A stretch of 5,824 nucleotides of DNA from DASYAN01 sp036501345. Lineage in GTDB: Bacteria > Chloroflexota > Ktedonobacteria > Ktedonobacterales > Ktedonobacteraceae. Below the pieces are notes generated by a model. It worked only from the letters and a program-made list of their open reading frames with translations, had not been told where the DNA came from and made no database searches. The position numbers and the translations under genes were made by a program. The DNA is taken from positions 1 through 5,824 of the forward strand of contig DASYAN010000025.1 in NCBI GenBank assembly GCA_036501345.1. Direction: 5' to 3'. Positions 1 through 4,446 of this stretch are shown here, piece after piece. How positions within the stretch are numbered: the stretch's first letter is position 1; each line of letters opens with the position of its first letter.

Positions 1-1
1 T

Positions 2-322
2 ATTGGCTTTACCTGGCCTCGTGTGATCGCGGTTGTGCTCTCCATCGCTCTGACCTCTGGGCTCTTGGATCTGCTCCACGTTCAACATCCCCCCGCAGGA
101 GCAAGTACCTTGATTGTCTCGCTTGGGTTAATCACCACGCCCTGGAAGCTTGGCATTATTCTCGCATCCATTGTCCTGCTGGTATTACTGGCGATGATGA
201 TCAATCGCCTAGCAGGCATCCAATATCCCTTGTGGAATCCCTTGCCCTTCCGTGTTGAAGAGGAGATCATCGCCCGGGCCAAACAACTTGCTCATGAGAG
301 CATAGAAGATGTGCCAGAATAA
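2..322 (+). CDS. HPP-family integral membrane protein, C-terminal part
   Basis: The reading frame is open from the left edge to a TAA at 320-322, so the true start lies outside the window and 106 residues are visible. The diagnostic feature is the HPPAGAST motif (visible residues about 30-37), the signature for which the HPP family is named. It sits between hydrophobic segments at about 8-25, 35-48 and 53-74. These are followed by a short soluble tail rich in Glu and Lys (EEEIIARAK to the end), likely cytoplasmic. Known family background: HPP proteins are small multi-helix membrane proteins, and some plant and cyanobacterial members have been linked to nitrite transport; the substrate here cannot be read from the sequence. 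The TAA is followed only 43 bp later by the stop of the convergent tetR-like gene. There is no strong terminator between them. Family call is secure; function is not. Confidence 0.85.
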   Translation: MGFTWPRVIAVVLSIALTSGLLDLLHVQHPPAGASTLIVSLGLITTPWKLGIILASIVLLVLLAMMINRLAGIQYPLWNPLPFRVEEEIIARAKQLAHESIEDVPE

Positions 323-365
323 CCCTGACCGAGAGAGGTTTGCCATCCTTGGCTTGGTCTCGCTG

Positions 366-1001
366 CTAATTGAGGCAGGTCTGCGCTCGCGAAAGAGAGG
401 GAGAAGATCCAATGCCACGAAGGATGAGCTGCGCGACATATGGTGCTTGTTGTGCAATCTCTTGTTCCGACTGTCCGAGTACTTTTGCCGCAAGAACAGA
501 CGACTCCGTTAAGGAGAGCACAAGCAGGGCCGTGGCCTCAACGTCGCAGGGAGGGATTTCCCCTGTCATCTGGCTTTCTTCCAACACTAAGGCGATGGCG
601 GTCAGATAATCACGTAAGAGCTTGATGGCCTCATCTTGAAAGGCGCGATTGACTCCATAGAGAGCACTCATATACACATTGAAGCTATCACTCTCTTGCT
701 CAGCTAAGTGCACAAAAGCCAGAAACAAGCGCTCCAACCGTTGCTGGAAGGAGCCACTAGCGGCCAGAGCTGTTCGAATAGCCATCAGGTGATCCTGCGC
801 AATATCCCGCAACATCGAGAGAAACAGCTCACGTTTATTCTCAAAGTATAGGTAGATGGTTCCTTTGCCAATTTCGGCCTGTTTTGCAATGGTCTGAATA
901 TTGGTTTGGTCAAACCCAAGACGAGCGAATTCTCTTGCCGCCTCACGGATAATGCGACGCCGGGTAGCTTCGCGCATCTGTTCATCAACCACTTTTGGCA
1001 T
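366..1001 (-). CDS. TetR/AcrR-family transcriptional repressor
   Basis: The protein has 211 residues, a normal length for TetR regulators. The N-terminal DNA-binding domain spans about residues 12-60. It has the typical first helix (RRRIIREAAREFARLGF), then the helix-turn-helix TNIQTIAKQAEIGKGTIYLYF at about 33-53; the GKGTIYLYF end is the classic TetR recognition-helix signature. The rest (about 65-200) is a variable all-helical region expected to bind a ligand and dimerise; the ligand is not predictable. I chose the ATG at 999-1001 because GGAGGAGG lies about 6 bases upstream of it. A longer frame exists to 1052 but would place this ribosome site inside the coding region. Upstream lies a large inverted repeat (1061-1105), a good candidate for autoregulation. 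The gene converges on the HPP-family gene, with 43 bp between stops, so the two are not co-transcribed, though the regulator could still control it. Confidence 0.93.
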   Translation of the reverse strand: MPKVVDEQMREATRRRIIREAAREFARLGFDQTNIQTIAKQAEIGKGTIYLYFENKRELFLSMLRDIAQDHLMAIRTALAASGSFQQRLERLFLAFVHLAEQESDSFNVYMSALYGVNRAFQDEAIKLLRDYLTAIALVLEESQMTGEIPPCDVEATALLVLSLTESSVLAAKVLGQSEQEIAQQAPYVAQLILRGIGSSPSLSRAQTCLN

Positions 1002-1060
1002 GATTGCTCCTCCTCCGCTCCAATCTCGGGAAAAGTCACCTGATGCTGCCACCCATGGCT

Positions 1061-1105
1061 AGCATGCCATCCTTTGGTACCATCGATGGTGCCAAAGTGC
1101 ATGCT
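1061..1105. promoter_or_regulatory. Layered inverted repeat upstream of the TetR gene, candidate operator
   Basis: The core at 1073-1096 is a 24-bp palindrome with only one mismatched pair: left half TTTGGTACCATC, right half GATGGTGCCAAA, centred on the CG at 1084/1085. It is flanked by a second exact inverted pair, AGCATGC (1061-1067) and GCATGCT (1099-1105). The outer arms are offset, with 5 bases between outer and inner arm on the left and 2 on the right. The core begins 72 bp upstream of the TetR start codon on the - strand. TetR dimers typically bind palindromes of about 15-30 bp near their own promoters, so autoregulation is the simplest reading. I could not identify a convincing -35/-10 pair for the TetR gene; a weak TAAACT on the - strand around 1136 would place the palindrome in the leader. 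Binding by this TetR is inferred, not shown. Confidence 0.6.
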
Positions 1106-1192
1106 TGACAGGTGATGAATCCCCGTCCTTTTCAGTTTAGTCTCCTTTGGTTAAAGCTTGGTAAAGGTTTCATCGGAGAGAGCAAGAGAGGG

Positions 1193-1259
1193 AAAAAGAA
1201 GAGCAGAAGGAAGGAATACGAAGCCCTTCTTGGGAGCTTTGCGTATCCGCTCCTTCTGC
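1193..1259 (-). terminator. Rho-independent terminator of the response regulator gene
   Basis: On the - strand, 26 bases after the stop of the response regulator gene, lies a long imperfect hairpin. Outer arms are GCAGAAGGA (1203-1211) and TCCTTCTGC (1251-1259), then a 4x4 internal loop. Next come ATACG (1216-1220) and CGTAT (1242-1246), then AAG/CTT and CCC/GGG pairs with a small bulge around a TTCTT loop. That gives about 20 base pairs. Reading on in the - direction it is followed directly by the pyrimidine tract TCTTCTTTTTCC (1191-1202 on the + strand). Hairpin plus U-rich tail, placed just behind the stop, fits intrinsic termination and separates the response regulator from the downstream tetR-like gene, which would then need its own promoter. 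Confidence 0.7.
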
Positions 1260-1284
1260 ATCACATTGCAGGGAAAAAGACCTA

Positions 1285-1968
1285 TTATAGCCGAAGGATG
1301 TAGCCAATGCCTCGGACACAAGAGATGATATTCGGTTTTCCATTGGTGTTGAGTTTGGACCGCAGAGCGTTGATATAGACTTTAATGCCTTCCCAGCCAG
1401 CCTCATTGTCACTGCCCCACACGCGTTCAAAGATACAGCCCTTCGTCAACACATGTCCGACATTTCGTGCAAGCAGTACCAGGAGGTCATATTCCCTGCT
1501 GGTCAGATCGATCTGTTCTCCCGCTCGCCAAACCTGCCGAGCGGAAGTATTGATGAGCAGATCTCCAATCTCAATGGTATGTGCACGATTGGTGATCTCA
1601 TCTGCACGACGCAGGCTGGTCCGAATACGAGCAGCGAGTTCATCAAAATCAAATGGTTTGGTAATGTAGTCATCAGCGCCACTGTCGAGTCCAGCCACTT
1701 TATCTGCGAGTTTTTGTTTGGCAGAGAGGATCAAGATAGGAAAAGGCCTTTTTTTCATCGTCCGCAGACGTCGACAGACTTCAAGACCATTCATATCTGG
1801 CAACACCATATCGAGTAAGACTAAGTCAGGTGAACTACCAGTCCCGATTTTTCTGAGGGCCTCCTTGCCGCTCGAGGCAACCATGACCTCGAAACCTTCC
1901 TTGCCAAGCCATAAGGCGAGAAGATCGGTCATCTCTGGTTCATCCTCAATCGTCAAGATGCATTTCAT
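1285..1968 (-). CDS. OmpR/PhoB-family response regulator, orphan
   Basis: The protein has 227 residues, the usual size for the family. The receiver domain spans about 1-120. It shows the acidic pair E8-D9, the phosphoacceptor D53 in LVLLDMVLPDMNG, S82, the conserved K104 in the DYITKPF motif, and Y101 as the switch aromatic. The DNA-binding winged helix spans about 130-227, with LTSREYDLLVLLARN, a recognition helix around 193-206 (EGIKVYINALRSKL) and the closing RGIGYIL wing. All residues needed for phosphorylation are present, so it should act as a phosphorylation-controlled transcription factor. The ATG at 1966-1968 is chosen because AAGGAGG lies about 8 bases before it. The frame stays open upstream to 2166, but that extension has no recognisable domain and contains a likely promoter. 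No histidine kinase gene is adjacent, so the partner must be elsewhere. The gene is divergent from the acetate-type transporter, a possible target. Confidence 0.94.
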   Translation of the reverse strand: MKCILTIEDEPEMTDLLALWLGKEGFEVMVASSGKEALRKIGTGSSPDLVLLDMVLPDMNGLEVCRRLRTMKKRPFPILILSAKQKLADKVAGLDSGADDYITKPFDFDELAARIRTSLRRADEITNRAHTIEIGDLLINTSARQVWRAGEQIDLTSREYDLLVLLARNVGHVLTKGCIFERVWGSDNEAGWEGIKVYINALRSKLNTNGKPNIISCVRGIGYILRL

Positions 1969-2002
1969 GGCTGTGCCCTCCTTCATCTGGAGAGATCTGT
2001 CT

Positions 2003-2022
2003 GTGACTGTCCGTTCAGCCAC
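2003..2022. promoter_or_regulatory. Short inverted repeat at the predicted response regulator transcription start
   Basis: GTGACTG (2003-2009) and CAGCCAC (2016-2022) form a 7-bp inverted repeat with one mismatch and a 6-base centre. It lies immediately downstream of the candidate -10 at 2029-2034, where a bound protein would block transcription. It could be an operator or a weak 5'-leader hairpin. Arms this short with a mismatch can arise by chance. Confidence 0.25.
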
Positions 2023-2028
2023 TAAAAA

Positions 2029-2057
2029 AGTGTAACCCATTTCGATTAAAAATGCAA
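2029..2057 (-). promoter_or_regulatory. Possible sigma-70-type promoter of the response regulator gene
   Basis: On the - strand, TTGCAT (2052-2057) is separated by exactly 17 bp from TACACT (2029-2034). Transcription would begin near 2022, leaving a leader of about 55 bases before the AAGGAGG ribosome site and start codon at 1968. The -10 matches consensus at four of six positions and the -35 at three of six, so it is plausible but weak. A competing CTGACA lies a few bases upstream but has no good -10 at the right distance. Confidence 0.35.
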
Positions 2058-2423
2058 TGTCAGCTATGCTCAAGACTTCTCTGTCTCGTTTGGCAAGACG
2101 ATCTCTTGGCCTTCCTGCTTTGCCTGTGCACATTGAGAGAAGGATATTTCCTCCCATTTTTACCATCTTTTAACCAAGTTAGTCTATTGTAAGAGAGAAG
2201 GAAAAGATCTCTGAGACAGGGATGCGAGGCATGCAAAAGAATGGGTTTTTCTTCCTGTTGAATCCTAGAAGGACGAAACTATTCATTCTGCCAAAAGAGA
2301 GGAAAGGCAATATCTCTTGTCTCCAGCCAATGGGAATGGAATCCTGTGAAAGAGAAACTCGTTTGAGCCAACGAGATTGCTTGCAAAATTACGTCTGTTT
2401 CTTAATCAAAGGGAGGTAGAATT

Positions 2424-3038
2424 ATGGCTCGTTACCCGACACGAAATGAACCAATGACACCTGCAGAGGAAGTGCAAAATGTTGCTAATCCGATCCCACT
2501 GGGGTTGAGTGTGCTTGCTTTTAGCACTGCGGTCCTAGGTGCTTACTTTGCGGGTTTTATCATTCCCTACCAAACGCCTGGATCACGGCTGGCAGTGGGG
2601 GCCATTGTTGCCATTGGCGGTCTTGTTCAGTTGCTTGCTGGAATGTGGGAATTTCGCAGAAATAACACCATTGCTGCGACAGTTTTCTCCTCTTATGGAG
2701 GGTTTCTCTTAGCTATCGGGGTCGTTTTGTTATTGGGATTGACTCTCGGTGGGTTGATCCATCTGGCCCTTGGGCTCTTCTTCCTGTGTTGGACGATCTT
2801 TCTGGGTGTCCTGCTGCTCGCATCGCTGAGAGGGCACTTCCTTGTGCCTACTCTTGGTTTGCTTTTCGCAGCTTACCTGATTTTGACAATAGGACAACTC
2901 GCCTTTGATAACCGTATCCTGCTCATTATTGGGGGCTGGGTAGCAATCATTGCAGCGCTGGTTGCTTGGTTCGCCGCATTGACCACCATGACTGGGGTAA
3001 CAAATCTGCGGGAGACTTTCCATATGCCTGCCAGATAA
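2424..3038 (+). CDS. GPR1/FUN34/YaaH-family (SatP-like) acetate uptake transporter
   Basis: The protein has 204 residues, matching the family's usual size of about 190-220. A short hydrophilic N-terminus leads into the family signature ANPIPLGLSVLA (residues 21-32; NPxPLGL is the defining motif). A second conserved block follows, with GGLVQLLAGMWEFRRNNT at 65-82 and SSYG at 89-92. Six hydrophobic segments can be drawn at about 25-47, 54-75, 91-112, 113-134, 138-159 and 166-188, with a short soluble tail. Characterised members (bacterial SatP, fungal Ato1/Ady2) import acetate, and some also succinate, with protons across the plasma membrane; acetate or a related short-chain acid is the expected substrate. 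The ATG is supported by AGGGAGGT 7 bases upstream. The gene is divergent from the response regulator and convergent with the Rieske gene, with a terminator hairpin following, so it is likely monocistronic. Confidence 0.93.
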   Translation: MARYPTRNEPMTPAEEVQNVANPIPLGLSVLAFSTAVLGAYFAGFIIPYQTPGSRLAVGAIVAIGGLVQLLAGMWEFRRNNTIAATVFSSYGGFLLAIGVVLLLGLTLGGLIHLALGLFFLCWTIFLGVLLLASLRGHFLVPTLGLLFAAYLILTIGQLAFDNRILLIIGGWVAIIAALVAWFAALTTMTGVTNLRETFHMPAR

Positions 3039-3052
3039 CATGACAGCAGGCG

Positions 3053-3090
3053 AGCAGAGGATGGACTGCACCACATCCTCTGCTGCTTTT
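3053..3090 (+). terminator. Terminator hairpin after the acetate-type transporter gene
   Basis: A perfect 11-bp stem, AGCAGAGGATG (3053-3063) and CATCCTCTGCT (3074-3084), encloses a 10-base loop and is followed by GCTTTT. It begins 15 bases after the transporter's stop codon. The U-tract is short (four), so termination may be moderate. On the opposite strand the hairpin lies 19 bases past the stop of the convergent Rieske gene but lacks a U-tract there. It may still help end that transcript or protect its 3' end. Confidence 0.7.
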
Positions 3091-3102
3091 GAGAATAAGA
3101 CA

Positions 3103-4047
3103 TTAGGCATGTTCAAGACGACACAGTTCGATAGTGCCATTGCGGACACGGACTGCGAAAGTAGGTTGCGCATAGACGGCAGGGCTATTGGCCACACTGC
3201 CATCCGAGAGGCGAAAACCTGAATGGTGCCAAGGGCAATAGACAATACCATCCTCACACCTTCCTTCATCCAGTGGTCCTCCTAAGTGAGAACACGTGGC
3301 CGCGATAGCAGAAATGGTGTTGCCATCTTTGAACAAGACAGCGGGAATGCCAGCCACATCTACTCGTGTCAGTTTGCCTGGTAGCAGAGCCTGTTCGGCC
3401 ATGACTGGCACAAACCTATTGGGGCCACCCTCCCAGGCAACGTGGTTGACACCGATGGCTGAGGAATAGGCCAGTTCACCGCCAATATAAGCTGAATAGA
3501 TTGTCAGTGCATATGCCATCGAGGCTAGTGCAATGGCTGGACGCCGCCGCTTCGTCAGCCTCAGGAGTGCAGAAGTCAGATTGAGGACGGTTGCACTGCC
3601 ATTGAGCAAGGCATGCCACATTCCCGTCCGCAGCTCAGGACCATCCGTATCAACCCAATTGGTGACCCCTGTTACTGCCGAAGCGGTTGCCCCAATCAGA
3701 CCAGTCCACATCAACAGATCGGAACCTCGTGCTATCCCGTCTTCTTGCTCGGAGAGCCAAGCCAGATCCAGAATGATGGAAGCTGTCCAAGCTCCAATGG
3801 GAATATCAATAAGTGCTGGATGAAGAGGATGTCCCAGCCAGACACCATTGAGCATATCCTTGACCCGATAAGACGGTTGGTTAGGCTGACCGTAGATCCG
3901 CGAAAGCCAATTCTGGAGAGGCGTGGCTAGCTTATCCAGCCAGGACAGGCGCTCAATAAGCTTCCCATTCCAGTGGCGGAGTTTGGGGGAACGTGGCGGA
4001 GTCTCCACCCAATTCGGTATCTGATCAGTACGCGCTCTTAAAGCCAT
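3103..4047 (-). CDS. Membrane DUF2231 domain fused to a Rieske [2Fe-2S] domain
   Basis: The protein has 314 residues. After a soluble N-terminus (about 1-65) comes a DUF2231-type membrane domain (about 66-205). It has the hallmark WLGHPLHPALIDIPIGAW (H73, H76), a second conserved His in GMWHALLNG (H145), and YIGGELAYSSAIGVNH at the end. About four transmembrane helices lie near 77-98, 112-130, 148-164 and 172-190. The Rieske domain (about 210-310) follows, with cluster ligands C252-S-H254 and C271-P-W-H274, giving a CXHX16CXXH pattern. The extra disulfide cysteines of cytochrome bc1-type Rieske proteins are absent (CSHLGGP and CPWHHSGF), so it resembles the ferredoxin or dioxygenase type of lower potential. 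The likely role is electron transfer at the membrane; the partner is unknown. The start is supported by GGGAG 7 bases upstream. It is convergent with the transporter gene, 64 bp between stops. Confidence 0.92.
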   Translation of the reverse strand: MALRARTDQIPNWVETPPRSPKLRHWNGKLIERLSWLDKLATPLQNWLSRIYGQPNQPSYRVKDMLNGVWLGHPLHPALIDIPIGAWTASIILDLAWLSEQEDGIARGSDLLMWTGLIGATASAVTGVTNWVDTDGPELRTGMWHALLNGSATVLNLTSALLRLTKRRRPAIALASMAYALTIYSAYIGGELAYSSAIGVNHVAWEGGPNRFVPVMAEQALLPGKLTRVDVAGIPAVLFKDGNTISAIAATCSHLGGPLDEGRCEDGIVYCPWHHSGFRLSDGSVANSPAVYAQPTFAVRVRNGTIELCRLEHA

Positions 4048-4106
4048 AAGACTGCTCCCATTCTTTCATTGCTTTCATCCTTCTTCAACATCTCTTCACT
4101 TATCTC

Positions 4107-4123
4107 CTCATCGTCACGATGAG
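4107..4123. promoter_or_regulatory. Perfect palindrome upstream of the DUF2231-Rieske gene, candidate operator
   Basis: CTCATCG (4107-4113) and CGATGAG (4117-4123) are exact inverted copies around a 3-base centre, TCA. The site begins 60 bp upstream of the Rieske gene's start codon on the - strand, a typical operator position, and is over 320 bp from the MalT-like start. No regulator can be assigned. A short RNA hairpin in the leader is the alternative reading, though a 3-base loop is tight. Confidence 0.4.
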
Positions 4124-4327
4124 CATTGAACAAAAGGGTCTTTGAAGTGGACAAACGATCCTTTCCACGAGAATGCAGCCCCTTCGATCAGGAGTGCTGA
4201 ATTCGTTGCCTGAAAGGCTTGCTGCAGACAGAAAATGTCTTCAACTGAGCGACGTTCATTAGTAGTCAGTCGTACTTCCCTCTAAGCATCCATCTTTTGA
4301 TGCAAGCACTTTCCCAACGCCTTTGAT

Positions 4328-4360
4328 TTGCTTTGTACAGCTTGTTGGCTATGATAGAAT
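4328..4360 (+). promoter_or_regulatory. Candidate promoter of the MalT-like regulator gene
   Basis: TTGCTT (4328-4333) is followed after 16 bp by TATGAT (4350-4355), which matches the sigma-70 -10 consensus at five of six positions. An overlapping alternative is TTGTAC (4333-4338), 16 bp, then TAGAAT (4355-4360), also five of six at -10. Either would start transcription around 4362-4367 and give a leader of about 80 bases before the ATG at 4447. The -35 elements are weak, so an activator may be needed. Confidence 0.4.
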
Positions 4361-4446
4361 AGTCAAGAAGGAAATCTCCCCAGAGAATGGATCAGTTTGT
4401 GGGGAGAGAAAAAGGAATCGTTGTACTATGAGCAAGGTAGACGATC

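Larger units (their letters stand above)
1002..1284. other. Intergenic region between the response regulator and TetR genes
   Basis: This 283-bp gap lies between two genes read in the same (-) direction. It holds the terminator of the upstream response regulator (about 1193-1259), the layered palindrome (1061-1105), and the ribosome site of the TetR gene (GGAGGAGG at about 1008-1015). A perfect TTGACA hexamer occurs on the + strand at 1105-1110, but no good -10 follows at 16-18 bp and no credible + strand gene lies ahead. A 63-codon GTG-started + strand frame (1112-1303) overlaps the terminator and runs into the 3' end of the response regulator gene. It lacks a ribosome site and I do not call it. 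Confidence 0.6.
1969..2423. other. Divergent intergenic region between response regulator and acetate-type transporter
   Basis: The 455 bp separate two start codons facing away from each other, so the region should carry both promoters. Besides the candidate response regulator promoter and the small palindrome, it contains a 10-bp direct repeat GAGAGAAGGA (2135-2144 and 2193-2202) in a purine-rich setting. A weak + strand promoter pair, TTGAAT (2258-2263) and TATTCA (2280-2285), has 16-bp spacing and would give a leader of roughly 130 bases. AGGGAGGT (about 2409-2416) is the ribosome site of the transporter. A 65-codon + strand frame at 2222-2419 has no ribosome site and an unremarkable composition, and is not called. 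I see no riboswitch or RNA gene. Confidence 0.5.
4048..4446. other. Divergent intergenic region between Rieske and MalT-like genes
   Basis: The 399 bp should carry promoters in both directions. It contains the palindrome at 4107-4123 and the candidate MalT-like promoter at 4328-4360. I found no convincing -35/-10 pair for the Rieske gene. Minor inverted repeats such as GCATC/GATGC around 4287-4302 are too short to weigh. The + strand frame 4323-4553 begins in this region and overlaps the start of the MalT-like gene. Apart from these, I see no RNA gene, repeat array or mobile-element end. Confidence 0.5.

Noticed and set aside
329..362. Weak hairpin between the HPP and TetR stops (CGAGA/TCTCG with GCCA/TGGC inside)
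   Set aside because: The stems are only 5 and 4 bp with a large asymmetric internal loop and no U-tract on either strand, so it does not qualify as a terminator.
1112..1303. 63-codon + strand ORF with a GTG start
   Set aside because: It lacks a ribosome site, overlaps the terminator hairpin and the 3' end of the response regulator gene, and its basic, low-information composition looks non-coding.
1453..1818. 121-codon + strand ORF antisense to the response regulator
   Set aside because: The - strand frame carries a complete receiver and winged-helix domain; the + frame has no recognisable motif.
2135..2202. Direct repeat GAGAGAAGGA (2135-2144 and 2193-2202)
   Set aside because: The sequence is purine-rich and low in complexity, similar strings occur elsewhere in the window, and the 58-bp spacing is not a whole number of helical turns, so it is weak as a regulator site.
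2222..2419. 65-codon + strand ORF just before the acetate-type transporter
   Set aside because: No ribosome site, no recognisable family, and it occupies the expected promoter and leader of the transporter.
2730..3269. 179-codon - strand ORF across the transporter and Rieske 3' ends
   Set aside because: It is antisense to the clearly coding transporter and in another frame of the Rieske gene; the translation has no domain and is rich in Ser and Gln, typical of a shadow frame.
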